Source of the DNA: Devosia sp. 2618
Lineage (GTDB): Bacteria > Pseudomonadota > Alphaproteobacteria > Rhizobiales > Devosiaceae
DNA length: 64,000 nucleotides
Direction: 5' to 3'
Assembly (NCBI RefSeq): GCF_040546815.1
Contig: NZ_JBEPOO010000001.1
Location: 4,189,965 to 4,253,964, forward strand
A program made the position numbers and the translations under genes. Positions 8,032 through 17,822 of the stretch are shown in pieces; the first letter of the stretch is position 1, and each line of letters opens with the position of its first letter. A model generated the notes under the pieces. The model was not told the origin of the DNA, did not search any database, and was given only the letters and a program-made list of their open reading frames with translations.

Positions 8032-9264
8032 TCAGCTCCGATAGTCGCCATTGATGGTGATATAGCCATGCGTCAGATCGCAGGTGTAAACCGTTGCGCG
8101 ACCATCGCCGAGCCCGAGCGACACGGTCAGCTCAAGATCCTCGCCCTTCATGTAGGCGGACGTGGCAGCTTCGTCGTAAACGGCGGCGCGTTCGCCGTCC
8201 TTGGCCACCAGCAGGTCGCCGAAGCGGATCGCCAGTTTATCGCGGTCAGCCGGTTCGCCGGCCTTGCCCACTGCCATCACGACGCGACCCCAATTGGCGT
8301 CTTCGCCGGCAATGGCGGTCTTGACCAGCGGGCTGTCGGCAATCGCCTTGGCGATGCGGAAGGCGCTGGCGTCGGAGGCTGCGCCTTCGACATGGATAGA
8401 CACCTGCTTGGTGGCGCCTTCGCCGTCGCGCACGACCTGAATGGCCAACTCGAACAGCACGTCCTTGAGCGCTTCGCCAAAGATTCCGGCGCGCGGATCA
8501 TCAAGGCTCTCGATCGGCTCAACACCGGCCTTGCCGGTGGCAAAAGCCAGCAGCGTATCGGAGGTCGAGGTGTCGCTATCGACGGTGATGGCGTTAAAGC
8601 TGGTCTGCACATGCTGGGACAGCAGCGCCTGCAGGACCGGGGCGGCGATTGGCATGTCGGTGACGACAAAGCTCAGCATCGTCGCCATGTCCGGCGCGAT
8701 CATGCCGCTGCCCTTGGCAATGCCGTTGATCTTCACTTCGACGCCGTCGATGTCCAAAATGGCGCCCGACAGTTTCGGGAAGGTGTCGGTGGTCATGATG
8801 GCCTTGGCCGGGTCCATCCACGGGCCGTCGCCGAGACGGGTCGCCATGGTGTCGAGCACACCGGCAAACTTGCTGGCATCGAGCGGCTCGCCGATCACGC
8901 CGGTCGAGGCGAGGAAAATCTCTGACGGGGCGCAGCCCAGCGCCTTGGCGGCATAGTCTGCGGTCAGCTCGACGCTTTTCTGGCCCTTGGTGCCGGTAAA
9001 GGCATTGGCATTGCCCGAATTGACCACAAGGCCCCGCGCCTTGCCGCCCGGCAGGTTGGCTTTGCACCAGTCAACGGCCGCCGACGAGCACTTGGACTTG
9101 GTGACGACGCCTGCAGCGGTGGTGCCTTCATCGAAGGCCATCAGCAGCACGTCGGTACGGTTCTTGTACTTGATGCCGGCTTCAGCCGTCGCAAAGCGCA
9201 CGCCGGCGATGGCGGGCAACTCCGGATAGGATTTGGGAGCAAGAGGAGAAACCGGAATAGCCAT
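8032..9264 (-). CDS. argJ: Bifunctional ornithine acetyltransferase / N-acetylglutamate synthase
   Basis: ArgJ recycles the acetyl group from N-acetylornithine to glutamate in arginine synthesis. The 410 residues match the family throughout. The autocleavage site, where the new N-terminal threonine becomes the nucleophile, is in MTTDTFPK near residue 157. The precursor is expected to split into alpha and beta chains. The ATG at 9264 is preferred over upstream candidates because it begins the family N-terminus ([19 protein letters not shown]). First gene of a three-gene operon. Confidence 0.95.
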   Translation of the reverse strand: MAIPVSPLAPKSYPELPAIAGVRFATAEAGIKYKNRTDVLLMAFDEGTTAAGVVTKSKCSSAAVDWCKANLPGGKARGLVVNSGNANAFTGTKGQKSVELTADYAAKALGCAPSEIFLASTGVIGEPLDASKFAGVLDTMATRLGDGPWMDPAKAIMTTDTFPKLSGAILDIDGVEVKINGIAKGSGMIAPDMATMLSFVVTDMPIAAPVLQALLSQHVQTSFNAITVDSDTSTSDTLLAFATGKAGVEPIESLDDPRAGIFGEALKDVLFELAIQVVRDGEGATKQVSIHVEGAASDASAFRIAKAIADSPLVKTAIAGEDANWGRVVMAVGKAGEPADRDKLAIRFGDLLVAKDGERAAVYDEAATSAYMKGEDLELTVSLGLGDGRATVYTCDLTHGYITINGDYRS

Positions 9265-9390
9265 AGTGCCGAGCCTTTGAGGACGAGTTGACGATCCGGT
9301 TTGCCTCAAAGACATGTCAATGACAAGGCGAAGCAAAGCCCCGCGCCCACAAAGGCGTGGAGGCGGGGAGAGGAGAGCAGATGACACCTC

Positions 9391-9600
9391 GCAAAGCCCT
9401 CAGTCAGCATCCCCTCGCCCCTCAGGGGAGAGGGTAGCGCCGCCGGGCGCTCTTGCGACCAGGCAAAGCTAGGGTGAGGGGTGAGATGTCGCGACAGGTC
9501 ACGGATTTGCAGTCCGCTGCACCACCCGGCCCCTCACCCGGCGCTGCGCGCCGACCTCTCCCCGGAGGGGCGAGGTGAGGTGCTGACTGAAAGGCTTTGC
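9391..9600. repeat. Inverted-pair palindromic repeat (family B) with terminal inverted repeats
   Basis: A 210-bp element between argJ and the parvulin gene. Its ends are near-perfect inverted repeats (GCAAAGCCCTCAGTCAGCA and its complement with one extra base at 9581-9600). Inside each end sits the palindrome CGCCCCTC-GGGGAGAG. The right arm carries the extra hairpin GGCGCTGCGCGCC. The whole can fold into one long hairpin, like a MITE or BIME. No coding sequence is inside. Confidence 0.8.
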
Positions 9601-9626
9601 CCCACCATGTCATTAGCAATCCACCA

Positions 9627-9706
9627 CGTCATTCCCGCGCAGGCGGGAATCCCATCTTCTCACGTGCACGGAAAAGGGAGATCCCCGCTTTCGCGGGGAT
9701 GACGCC
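9627..9706. repeat. REP-like hairpin pair (family D)
   Basis: Two hairpins in opposite order: ATTCCCGCGCAGGCGGGAAT near 9631 and ATCCCCGCTTTCGCGGGGAT near 9682, each flanked by GTCATT/AATGAC-like ends. This is the widely seen palindromic intergenic repeat form. It is the only clear copy of this family in the window. Confidence 0.7.
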
Positions 9707-9751
9707 GAGGTTGGTGGCGACACAGTAAAATGCGCAACGCTCCACCCAAGA

Positions 9752-9786
9752 AAAAGGCCCCCGAACCTTACGTTCGGGGGCCCCAA
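9752..9786 (-). terminator. Rho-independent terminator of the parvulin gene
   Basis: Read on the minus strand, GGCCCCCGAAC and GTTCGGGGGCC form an 11-bp stem with a five-base loop, followed by TTTTTC. It begins a few bases past the stop codon at 9792. Confidence 0.85.
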
Positions 9787-9791
9787 AATTC

Positions 9792-10721
9792 TTACTGCGC
9801 GGCGCCGGCTTCAGTCTCGGTCTGGGCATCCACCGCAGCCTTGAGGGCGGCGTCCGGGATGTCGATCGTGACGTCGGCCATCAGGCGGGCGACGGTTTCG
9901 TCGAAGGTGGTCATCAGCAGCTGCTGCTGGAGCTGACCGGCGACCTGTTCGAAGGTCGGTGGGGTCGACTCACGCTTTTCTTCGAGCTTGATGACGTGCC
10001 AGCCAAACTGGGACTGCACCGGATCGGACACCTGGCCGACATCCTTGAGTGCGAAGGCTGCGGCTTCAAATGGCGCGACCATCATGCCCTTGCCGAAGAA
10101 GCCGAGATCGCCGCCATTGGCTGCGCCTGGATCGATCGACTTTTCCTTGGCGACGGTGGCGAAATCAGCGCCGCCATCGAGCTGGGCCTTGACGGCTTTG
10201 GCTTCTTCTTCGGTTGGCACGAGGATGTGGCTGGCGCGAATTTCTTCGGCTGGCTTAAAGTCTGCAACGAACTTGTCGTATTCGGCGCGCACGGCTTCCT
10301 CGGTCACCGCATTGGCAATGGCGTCGGCGAAATAGGCGCGGCGCAGCGAGCGATCTTCAAGATACTGCAGGCGCTGCTTGAACAGCGGCGTTGCGTCCAT
10401 GCCGGCGTCCTTGCCGGCCTTGGCCATCACCTTCATGTCGATCAGAACGCGCAGCAGGAACGGCTTGCGCTGGTCGGGTGGCATCTGGCTGAGTTCCTGG
10501 GTCAGGTCCTCGGCCGCAAAGCCCAGATCAGCTTCGGTGATGGGCTGGCCACCAACGGTTGCCACGACGGTGTCTGGCGAAACGGGGGCAGGGGCGGCAG
10601 CTGCCGGAGCGGCCGCAGCAGGCGCCGCGTCCTGTGCGATGGCGGGCGCCAGCGCACCGGCTGCCAGCATAAGGGCAAGACCGCTCGCAGTCAGGGCGAG
10701 GCGCAACGGGGAAGAAATCAT
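9792..10721 (-). CDS. Parvulin-type peptidyl-prolyl isomerase, periplasmic
   Basis: A 309-residue SurA/PrsA-like foldase. The signal peptide (residues 1-29, ending APAIAQ) is followed by a long Ala/Pro linker. A chaperone-like helical region comes next, then the parvulin domain (~residues 150-245) with ASHILVPTEEEA, GGDLGFFGKGMMV and FGWHVIKLEE. It would assist folding of exported proteins and sits divergently from secA, a pairing common in the order. The ATG at 10721 has GGAGAC upstream. Confidence 0.9.
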   Translation of the reverse strand: MISSPLRLALTASGLALMLAAGALAPAIAQDAAPAAAAPAAAAPAPVSPDTVVATVGGQPITEADLGFAAEDLTQELSQMPPDQRKPFLLRVLIDMKVMAKAGKDAGMDATPLFKQRLQYLEDRSLRRAYFADAIANAVTEEAVRAEYDKFVADFKPAEEIRASHILVPTEEEAKAVKAQLDGGADFATVAKEKSIDPGAANGGDLGFFGKGMMVAPFEAAAFALKDVGQVSDPVQSQFGWHVIKLEEKRESTPPTFEQVAGQLQQQLLMTTFDETVARLMADVTIDIPDAALKAAVDAQTETEAGAAQ

Positions 10722-11099
10722 TAAATCAGTCTCCTTGGCCGGCGCCTTCTGGTGCGTCCTGGCTCGCTGGTGATCGGCACTGCGCGTCGCGCAAGTTTTC
10801 TCGCCTGCACTCACACGTCAACGGGGCCAAAATGTGCCGCGCCGCAATTGGCGAGCAACCAATGACAAGAAATCCCGTTCCTGCCGGGGTTTCCGGCGGG
10901 GCTTGCGAGGTGTGGCGCATTTCGTTGACGTTGACAAGACAAGGCCTCGCTCTTACATCTCACGCGCTTTTTCCCCCGCCCGCCGGGACAACAGAAATTC
11001 AAAGCCGGAAAGGCTTTCTCATCGCGTCGACGCGGCCGAACGGGCCTATCCGCACCTCCCCCGCCGCACCGCGATGAGTTCGTAATAAGGACCTGACAT
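10722..11099. other. Divergent secA/parvulin intergenic region
   Basis: A 378-bp gene-free stretch. It holds the secA promoter and a hairpin around CCTGCCGGGG-TTT-CCGGCGGGG (10880-10903). No SecM-like arrest peptide gene was found upstream of secA. Confidence 0.6.
10931..10959 (+). promoter_or_regulatory. Promoter of secA
   Basis: TTGACA (10931-10936), a 17-bp spacer, and TACATC (10954-10959). This is close to the housekeeping sigma consensus and leaves a leader of about 130 nt before the secA ATG. Confidence 0.65.
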
Positions 11100-13844
11100 A
11101 TGGCACTTGCTGCGCTCGCCCGGCGGATTTTCGGGTCTCCGTCCGACAGGCACGTCAAACGCTTCCACGGCAAAGTGGCCGCGATCAACGCGCTTGAGGC
11201 GGACCTGGAAAAGCTGACCGACGACCAGTTGCGGGCGCGGACCGCCGAGTTCAAGGATCAGCTCGCCAAGGGTGCTGATCTCGATGATTTGATCGTGCCC
11301 GCTTTCGCCACCGTCCGTGAAGCCAGCAAGCGCGTGCTCGGCATGCGCCACTTCGACGTGCAGCTGATCGGTGGCATGGTGCTCAACGATCGCTCGATTG
11401 CTGAAATGCGCACCGGCGAAGGCAAGACCCTCGTGGCAACGCTCGCTGTGTACCTCAATGCCCTGACGGGCCTTGGCGTTCACGTCGTCACCGTCAACGA
11501 TTACCTGGCCCGCCGCGACGCCAGCTGGATGGGTCAGCTCTACAATTTCCTCGGCCTGAGCTATGGCATCATCGTCCATGGCCTCAGCGATGCTGAGCGT
11601 AAAGCTGCCTACGATGCCGACATCACCTACGGCACCAACAACGAATTCGGCTTCGACTATCTGCGCGACAACATGAAATATACGCGCGCCCAGATGGTGC
11701 AGCGCGGCCATGCTTTCGGCATCGTCGACGAAGTTGACTCGATCCTGATCGACGAAGCCCGCACGCCGCTGATCATTTCGGGTCCGTCCGATGACCGCAG
11801 CGAACTCTACCTCACCCTCGATGCGCTGATGCCGATGATCGGCGAAGACGATTTCGAGCTCGACGAAAAGCAGCGCGCCGCGACCTTCACCGATCAGGGT
11901 ATCGAAAAGCTTGAAGCCAAGCTGGCTGAAGACGGTCTGCTCAAGGGCGATTCGCTCTATGACGTGGAAAACGTCGCGCTGGTGCACCATGCCAATTCGG
12001 CCCTGCGTGCCCACAAGCTGTTCCGCAAGGACAAGGATTACATCGTCCGCAATGACGAAGTGGTGATCATCGACGAATTTTCTGGCCGCATGATGCCGGG
12101 CCGCCGCTATTCGGAAGGTCTGCATCAGGCCCTCGAAGCCAAGGAGCGCGTCAAGATCCAGCCTGAAAACCAGACGCTGGCGTCGATCACCTTCCAGAAC
12201 TATTTCCGCCTCTACAAAAAGCTGGCCGGCATGACCGGTACGGCGGCGACGGAAGCCGAAGAATTTGCCGACATCTACAAGCTCGACGTCGTCACCGTGC
12301 CGACCAATATGCCGATCCAGCGTCGGGATGACGAAGACGCCATCTTCCGCACCGCCGCCGAGAAGTTCGACGCGATTGCCGAGCTGATCAAGGATGCTCA
12401 TGGCCGCGGCCAGCCGGTGCTGGTTGGCACCACCTCGATCGAAAAGAGCGAGATGCTGGCCGAAATTCTGCGCAGCAAGGGCGTTGGTGAAATGAACGTG
12501 CTCAATGCCAAGCAGCATGAGCTCGAAGCCTATATCGTGGCTGACGCGGGCCTGCCCGGCGCCATCACCATCGCCACCAACATGGCCGGCCGTGGTACCG
12601 ACATTCAGCTCGGCGGTAATCTCGAAATGCGCATCGAGAAGGAAGCCACCGGCCTTGAAGGCGCCGAGCGCGACGCCAAGATCGCCGACATCAAGAAGAC
12701 CATTGCCGAGCACAAGGCGCAGGCACTGGCTGCGGGTGGCCTGATGGTCATCGGCACCGAACGCCATGAATCGCGCCGTATCGACAACCAGCTGCGTGGC
12801 CGTTCCGGCCGTCAGGGCGATCCGGGCCACTCGGCCTTCTTCCTGTCGCTGCAGGACGACCTGATGCGCATCTTCCCGGTCGACAGCATGGATTCCATGC
12901 TCGGCAAGCTCGGTCTTGAGCAGGGCGAGTCGATCACCCATCCTTGGGTCACCAAGGCGATCGAACGCGCCCAGGGCAAGGTCGAAGCGCGCAACTTCGA
13001 CATCCGCAAGAACATCCTCAAATACGACGACGTGATGAACGATCAGCGCAAGGTGATCTTCGAGCAGCGCATCGAAATGATGGATGCCGAAGACGTCAGC
13101 GAGACCGTCAGCGAAATGCGCCATGACGTGGTCGACAACATCGTCGGCAAGGCCATTCCACCGCGCTCCTATCCCGAGCAGTGGAATGTCGAGCAGCTCG
13201 AAGCTGCCGCCAAGACCTATCTCAATATCGACGTGCCGGTGAAGGACTGGGCTGCCGAAGAAGGCATCGACGCCGAAATCGTCACCGAGCGCCTGCTGGC
13301 TGCTGCCGATGCGCAGGTTGCCGACAAGGAAGCCCGTACGCTGGCAAAGTTCGCCGAAGCCGGCCAGCCGATGCCGACGATTATGCGCCAGATGGAAAAG
13401 AACATCCTGCTGCAGTCGATCGACGGTCTGTGGCGCGAGCATCTGGTGACGCTCGATCACCTGTCCAAGGTTGTGGGCTGGCGCGGTATCGCCCAGCGCG
13501 ACCCGCTGACCGAATACAAGCAGGAAGCCTATGAGCTGTTCCAGACCCTTCTGGCCAGCATGCGCGAACTGGTGACGACCCAGATGAGCCATCTCGAGCT
13601 GCAGCCGCGCCCCGTCGCGCCGCCAATGCCCGATCTGAGTCGCCTGCAGGAAACCCATATCGACCCCCTGACCGGCGAGAACGACGCCGATGGCGGCGAT
13701 ACCATCGCCGACTCGCTGGGGGCCGTGGGCGGCGATCCATCGCTGCGGCCAATCGATCCGGCTTTGCTGGTCGGCGTCGCGCGCAACGCCCCATGCCCAT
13801 GCGGCTCGGGCAAAAAGTTCAAACACTGCCACGGTGCGTTCTAA
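11100..13844 (+). CDS. secA: Preprotein translocase ATPase SecA
   Basis: The 914-residue motor of the Sec pathway, moving unfolded preproteins through SecYEG. Visible features are the Walker A MRTGEGKT (~residue 103), the Walker B region [15 protein letters not shown] (~residue 208), [14 protein letters not shown] in the second nucleotide-binding domain, and the C-terminal SEC-C zinc finger [14 protein letters not shown]. Length is normal. A strong terminator follows. It is transcribed alone. Confidence 0.98.
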   Translation: MALAALARRIFGSPSDRHVKRFHGKVAAINALEADLEKLTDDQLRARTAEFKDQLAKGADLDDLIVPAFATVREASKRVLGMRHFDVQLIGGMVLNDRSIAEMRTGEGKTLVATLAVYLNALTGLGVHVVTVNDYLARRDASWMGQLYNFLGLSYGIIVHGLSDAERKAAYDADITYGTNNEFGFDYLRDNMKYTRAQMVQRGHAFGIVDEVDSILIDEARTPLIISGPSDDRSELYLTLDALMPMIGEDDFELDEKQRAATFTDQGIEKLEAKLAEDGLLKGDSLYDVENVALVHHANSALRAHKLFRKDKDYIVRNDEVVIIDEFSGRMMPGRRYSEGLHQALEAKERVKIQPENQTLASITFQNYFRLYKKLAGMTGTAATEAEEFADIYKLDVVTVPTNMPIQRRDDEDAIFRTAAEKFDAIAELIKDAHGRGQPVLVGTTSIEKSEMLAEILRSKGVGEMNVLNAKQHELEAYIVADAGLPGAITIATNMAGRGTDIQLGGNLEMRIEKEATGLEGAERDAKIADIKKTIAEHKAQALAAGGLMVIGTERHESRRIDNQLRGRSGRQGDPGHSAFFLSLQDDLMRIFPVDSMDSMLGKLGLEQGESITHPWVTKAIERAQGKVEARNFDIRKNILKYDDVMNDQRKVIFEQRIEMMDAEDVSETVSEMRHDVVDNIVGKAIPPRSYPEQWNVEQLEAAAKTYLNIDVPVKDWAAEEGIDAEIVTERLLAAADAQVADKEARTLAKFAEAGQPMPTIMRQMEKNILLQSIDGLWREHLVTLDHLSKVVGWRGIAQRDPLTEYKQEAYELFQTLLASMRELVTTQMSHLELQPRPVAPPMPDLSRLQETHIDPLTGENDADGGDTIADSLGAVGGDPSLRPIDPALLVGVARNAPCPCGSGKKFKHCHGAF

Positions 13845-13865
13845 GCGCTTCGGCTCGATGAATAC

Positions 13866-13901
13866 GAAAAGGCCCGGAGCAATCCGGGCCTTTTGTTTTT
13901 T
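13866..13901 (+). terminator. Rho-independent terminator of secA
   Basis: The stem AAAAGGCCCGGA...TCCGGGCCTTTT has a short loop and is followed by GTTTTTT. It lies about 20 bases past the secA stop. Confidence 0.9.
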
Positions 13902-13910
13902 GGGGCACAC

Positions 13911-14027
13911 CCGCGTGGTTCGAGGCGCGTGAGGAACGCGCGCCTCACCATGAGGGTTACTGGAACACTTCACAGAGGATAGCCCTCATGGTGAGGCGGA
14001 AGCGCAGCGACCCTCGAACCACGAGGG
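13911..14027. repeat. Inverted-pair palindromic repeat (family A)
   Basis: Two half units face each other. Each carries GTGGTTCGAGG and CTCACCATGAGG blocks joined by a short variable stem (GCGCG...CGCGC in the left half). The same ~120-bp design recurs at 17691 and 27163, and a single half unit occurs at 55143. Confidence 0.8.
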
Positions 14028-14063
14028 CGGCCGACCGATCCGCTACTTCAATCCCCAATCCAC

Positions 14064-14222
14064 CAGTCGACACCCTCCCCCTTGAGGGGAGGGATCAAGG
14101 GAGGGGGTGAGCCCCGCCCACCGCACTCTCGGACAAATACCCCCACCCTGCTCGATCACGGACTTAGCTAAAGCTAAGCCCTATCTCGCGTCCCTCCCCT
14201 CAAGGGGGAGGGTGGTCGACTG
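14064..14222. repeat. Inverted-pair palindromic repeat (family B)
   Basis: The ends CAGTCGACACCCTCCCCCTT and its complement lie 159 bp apart, with CCCCTCAAGGGGGAGGG hairpins inside each end. In the middle is a small inverted repeat GCTTAG/CTAAGC (GACTTAGCTAAAGCTAAGCC). A further palindrome of the CTCGGG...CCCGAG family follows at 14262-14296. Confidence 0.75.
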
Positions 14223-14357
14223 CGATACTGGTGGCAAAAAGAGGTAGTCAAACCACCACAGCGCTGTCCCCGGGCTCGACCCGAGGACCACGTCAAACCT
14301 GCGCTGTTCTGCGCGTGACCCTCAGGTCAAGCGGTGCGTATGGCGGGCACTAAGCCC

Positions 14358-15020
14358 TCAGCAGGTCACCCGGATTTCCGCAAACCCGGTCATGCCGTTC
14401 TCACCTGCTGAGACCACGCCGAGCATGCAGCTGGTGCCCGGCATGGCGATGGTGCCGCCGGCGGCGATCACAGTGCCGTCCTGCAGGGTGACGAAGCCGT
14501 TATCGACCGCTGCCATCTCGATGCTCGCGGCGACGCCGCAGATTGGATAGGCGTCGCCCGCCGAGATCAGGAAGCGCGTGCCCTGGGGCATGCAGTCGCC
14601 CTGAGAGGCCGCGGCGCTAGTTGGGGCGGCTTCGGGTGCTGCAATGGCTGGAAGGCTGCTGGTGGCCGCCGCTGGCGCTTCACGCCAGCTTTCCTCCAGC
14701 ACCGACAGCCGGTTGGACAGATCCTGCAGGGCCGCGGTGTCGGTGGTCGATGGCGTGCCCTGTTGGCGGCCAAACAGTTCAAGGCTGAGTCGGATCTGGG
14801 CGATGTCGGTCGAGATGCGCACGATATCGCGCTGCGTCTGCGCATAGACCCAGGCGCTGGCGCCAATGGCGGCAACGCCCACCAGCCCGGCGACAAAGCT
14901 GAGCACAGTGGTTCCGGCGAGGCCGCGACGCTGCTTTTTGGGCATATCGAGCGCAGGTTTTGGCTCACTCTGGACCAATGGTGTTTCTTCCAAAGCGATC
15001 GTCTCCATCCTGTCCGGCAC
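14358..15020 (-). CDS. Hypothetical single-pass membrane protein
   Basis: A 220-residue protein of unknown function. A short proline-rich cytoplasmic segment precedes one transmembrane helix (~residues 38-58). A coiled-coil-like stretch follows (IRLSLELFGRQQ ... LSNRLSVLEESW), then an Ala/Pro linker. The C-terminal globular domain has four cysteines (GDCMP, YPICG, TSCML, and the final VTC) that could form disulfides in the periplasm. The start is GTG at 15020; an ATG four codons later is equally possible. It lies downstream of the transpeptidase-like gene on the same strand. Confidence 0.7.
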   Translation of the reverse strand: MPDRMETIALEETPLVQSEPKPALDMPKKQRRGLAGTTVLSFVAGLVGVAAIGASAWVYAQTQRDIVRISTDIAQIRLSLELFGRQQGTPSTTDTAALQDLSNRLSVLEESWREAPAAATSSLPAIAAPEAAPTSAAASQGDCMPQGTRFLISAGDAYPICGVAASIEMAAVDNGFVTLQDGTVIAAGGTIAMPGTSCMLGVVSAGENGMTGFAEIRVTC

Positions 15021-15134
15021 GCTTCACATCGTCGCCGATTGCGGCTCAGATATGGTCATGTCGGGCCTGCATTGCCTATCCATTGCAGCGCCCGTGCTGT
15101 GGCGGACTATACGCCACTTTGGGCGCGCGGTCGC

Positions 15135-16157
15135 CTATGGACGCTGGGGCGTCGGCATGGGCTGTGGCGCAGGCTGGCCGGACATGACGGGCGGGACATT
15201 GGCATCGGCATTGCCGCCGAAGACGCCACCGATATTGTTGAGGAAGCCGTTGACCGCCTGACCGCGGGCCTTGAGCGCTGCCTCTTCGGCGGCGAGCCGC
15301 GCGGCCTTTTGGGCTTCGCTTTCGACCGCCGAGACGAAGGCGGCTTCATCGGCCTGCTGCTTGGCGGTGAGGCTTGCATCCTTGGTAACAACGGGGCAGG
15401 GGCCGAGCGGGTTGAGCGCGCCGCCGCCGGGGGCGTTGAAGATGTATTGCAGGTTGCAGACATCCCAGGTTGGCGGGGCCTTGTTCAGCTCGAACAGGTC
15501 ATAGCCTTCCTTGATGTTCTTCCAGAATGCCAGATGCGGGCTGGCGGACTGCTTGGCCATATTGGCCGCCGTCATGCGGAAGGGGAAAATCTGCAGCTGG
15601 AAGCTTGGATTGCCGCCCTTGAAGGTTTCGCGGGCCAGCCCGAAGATTTCGGCGATGCCGGCATCGGTCATGGCGTAGCAGCCCACCGATTTGCAATCGC
15701 CATGCACCATCAGGTTCGAGCCGCTGCGGCCATTGGCGCGGTCAAACTTATTGGGAAAGCCGGTGTTGAAGGCCAGGTAATAGGCCGATTTCGGGTTCAT
15801 CAGGCCGGGCGAGATCGTGTAGAAACCCTCGGGGCTCTGGCGATCGCCTTCCTTGAATTTTGGACCGAGATCGCCCGAATAGGTGCAGATCTCATAGGTC
15901 TTGAACAGTTTGAAGGTACCGGCGCTGGTGCGCTTCCACACCTCGAGCGCCTGCTCCTGCTTGAAAATCCGGATGACCATGGCTTCGCCGGGGCCCGAGC
16001 CCATGCTGCGCAGACCCGACTGGATCGCGCTTGAGAGCGGCTGGTTGTGACGGTTGTCGCTGGTTTTGGGCAAGAACCCGCCGCAGGCCACCAGCCCGAA
16101 GGCCACCCACAGCAGAATGACGACGGAGCAAAATTTGCGAAGAAGTGTGACGGTCAC
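15135..16157 (-). CDS. L,D-transpeptidase (YkuD/YafK)-type lipoprotein
   Basis: A 340-residue envelope protein. The lipobox LVAC ends at Cys25. The YkuD catalytic motif appears as H152-G-D ... S-V-G-C160, and the surrounding sequence resembles the YafK/DpaA group, which in E. coli cleaves Braun lipoprotein from peptidoglycan rather than cross-linking it. A C-terminal Ala-rich coiled coil and a Pro/Gln tail are extra. Whether it cross-links or hydrolyses cannot be told from sequence. Confidence 0.85.
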   Translation of the reverse strand: MTVTLLRKFCSVVILLWVAFGLVACGGFLPKTSDNRHNQPLSSAIQSGLRSMGSGPGEAMVIRIFKQEQALEVWKRTSAGTFKLFKTYEICTYSGDLGPKFKEGDRQSPEGFYTISPGLMNPKSAYYLAFNTGFPNKFDRANGRSGSNLMVHGDCKSVGCYAMTDAGIAEIFGLARETFKGGNPSFQLQIFPFRMTAANMAKQSASPHLAFWKNIKEGYDLFELNKAPPTWDVCNLQYIFNAPGGGALNPLGPCPVVTKDASLTAKQQADEAAFVSAVESEAQKAARLAAEEAALKARGQAVNGFLNNIGGVFGGNADANVPPVMSGQPAPQPMPTPQRP

Positions 16158-16313
16158 GGTCGTGCGGCCCAGTGGACGAGAACAAGCGCTGACCCATAGG
16201 GGTCGATGGTTACCACAGCATGAGTTTTGGTGGTGAACGAAGCCTTACCACGGCGGAAAAATACCGGAAAGCTGGGGCAGATCACGCAAGTGTGTGGGTG
16301 GGGACAGAGCAAG

Positions 16314-16448
16314 AGTACCCCCACCTAACCTCCCCCTATCAGGGGGACTTCGAGCCGGCCGAAGGCAAAATCACGCCAGTGGCGTGATTTTAGGTGAGAA
16401 GGCCGTGAGGCCTATGGCCGAACGGCAGGAAGGGGTATCCCCCTCAAG
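16314..16448. repeat. Inverted-pair palindromic repeat (family C) downstream of accA
   Basis: TACCCCCACC...CTCCCCCTATCAGGGGGA (from 16315) is mirrored by GGGGTATCCCCCTC at the right end. Inside is a perfect palindrome AAAATCACGCC-AGT-GGCGTGATTTT (16367-16391), which may terminate accA transcription. A second copy of this family is at 26212-26340. Confidence 0.7.
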
Positions 16449-16485
16449 CCCGAAGGCAGCGTCACGAATGGAGATGGACCGCGCC

Positions 16486-17439
16486 CTAAAGCACAGTCCC
16501 GATCGCCAGGAACTTCTCGCGGCGGTGTTCGCGCACTTCCAGACGTCCCTTGTTGTCGAAGTCCGACAGGAAGGTGGCGATGGCCGAGCGGGTCGAATCC
16601 ATGATGGCTTCGTGGTGGCGATGGGCGCCGCCGGTTGGTTCGCCGATAATGCCGTCGATGACGCCAAAGCCGAGCAAGTCCTGCGCGGTGATCTTTTGGG
16701 CCGTCGCCATGTCCTGCGCCTTGGCGGCGTCGCGGAACAGGATCGAGGCGCCGGCTTCTGGCGAAATCACCGAATAGATGGCGTTTTCGAGCATCAGCAC
16801 GCGGTTGGCTACAGCAATGGCAATCGCGCCACCCGAACCGCCTTCGCCGATGACGATAGCGATATTGGGCACGCCCAGCTCAAGGCACTTTTCGGTCGAG
16901 CGCGCGATGGCTTCGGCTTGCCCGCGTTCTTCGGCGCCGATGCCGGGATAGGCACCGGCGGTATCGACGAACGAGATCAGCGGAATGTTGAAGCGGTCGG
17001 CCATGTCCATGATGCGGACGGCCTTGCGGTAGCCTTCAGGGCTCGCCATGCCGAAATTGTGCTTGAGGCGCGTCTCGGTGGAGTTGCCCTTTTCCTGGCC
17101 GAGGATCGCGACAGACTGGCCGTTAAACCGGCCAAAGCCGGCCTGCAGGGCGGCATCTTCGCGATACTTGCGGTCGCCGGCCAGCGGCGTCCATTCGGTG
17201 ATCAGCTTGCCGACATAGTCGGAAAAATGGGGACGCTGCGGATGGCGGGCGACCTGGGTCTTCTGCCACGGCGTGAGCTTTTTGTAGATCTCGACCAGCG
17301 CCTCGTCGGCGCGGCTGGAGAGCCGGTTGACTTCTTCGTCGATGCTGACGGCCTGGTCGGTTGATGCCATTGCCTTGAGCTCAGCGATCTTGCCTTCAAG
17401 ATCGGCTACCGGCTTTTCGAAATCGAGATAAGACTGCAT
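16486..17439 (-). CDS. accA: Acetyl-CoA carboxylase carboxyltransferase subunit alpha
   Basis: A 317-residue subunit that, with AccD, moves carboxyl from biotin to acetyl-CoA, giving malonyl-CoA for fatty-acid synthesis. The N-terminal MQSYLDFEKPVADLEGKI and the crotonase-like core (PLISFVDTAGAYPGIGAEER, GEGGSGGAIAIAVANRV) match the family over its full length. The ATG at 17439 has GGTGGG upstream. The gene is separate from accBC and accD, as is usual. Confidence 0.97.
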   Translation of the reverse strand: MQSYLDFEKPVADLEGKIAELKAMASTDQAVSIDEEVNRLSSRADEALVEIYKKLTPWQKTQVARHPQRPHFSDYVGKLITEWTPLAGDRKYREDAALQAGFGRFNGQSVAILGQEKGNSTETRLKHNFGMASPEGYRKAVRIMDMADRFNIPLISFVDTAGAYPGIGAEERGQAEAIARSTEKCLELGVPNIAIVIGEGGSGGAIAIAVANRVLMLENAIYSVISPEAGASILFRDAAKAQDMATAQKITAQDLLGFGVIDGIIGEPTGGAHRHHEAIMDSTRSAIATFLSDFDNKGRLEVREHRREKFLAIGTVL

Positions 17440-17498
17440 CCCACCTGCCTGCTCGAGCCTTCATGCGATGGAGATCGCCGGCTCATTGTTTATTTGCC

Positions 17499-17512
17499 GC
17501 AAAGCGCTTTGC
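17499..17512. promoter_or_regulatory. LacI-type palindrome upstream of accA
   Basis: GCAAAGCGCTTTGC is a perfect 14-bp palindrome, 60-73 bp upstream of the accA ATG. Its AAAGCGCTTT core resembles LacI/PurR/cre-type operators. No LacI-family gene is nearby. Confidence 0.4.
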
Positions 17513-17690
17513 AAAAACTGCTCCGCGCCTTGTCCTTGGGTCTATTGCATAAACCCTATCATATGGGCCGCTGCTGTTGCGCCCTAAAGTGGCCGGAAAG
17601 TGGCGATGGCGCAATGCGGAGTCAAGGGTAAGCGGGGATTCTGCTGCTTAAGTTAGGCCAAAGCTAACAGCTTGCTGCACCGTTTGTGCT

Positions 17691-17818
17691 ACGCCCTCGT
17701 GGTTCGAGGCTCGTGAAGTACTCGCACCTCACCATGAGGGCTACGCTACACCGGGTGGTCCCAGTAACCCTCATGGTGAGGTGGGAGCGCAGCGACCCTC
17801 GAACCACGAGGGTGTGGC
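17691..17818. repeat. Inverted-pair palindromic repeat (family A)
   Basis: This has the same design as the copy at 13911: CCCTCGTGGTTCGAGG...CTCACCATGAGGG on the left and its mirrored half on the right, ending GAACCACGAGGG. It fills the gap between xerD (stop at 17823) and the accA promoter region. Confidence 0.8.
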
Positions 17819-17822
17819 ACGA

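Noticed and set aside
11046..13973. A 975-codon open frame antisense to secA
   Set aside because: It mirrors secA codon by codon, as GC-rich genes often leave the opposite strand open. Its His/Gly/Asp-rich translation has no domain.
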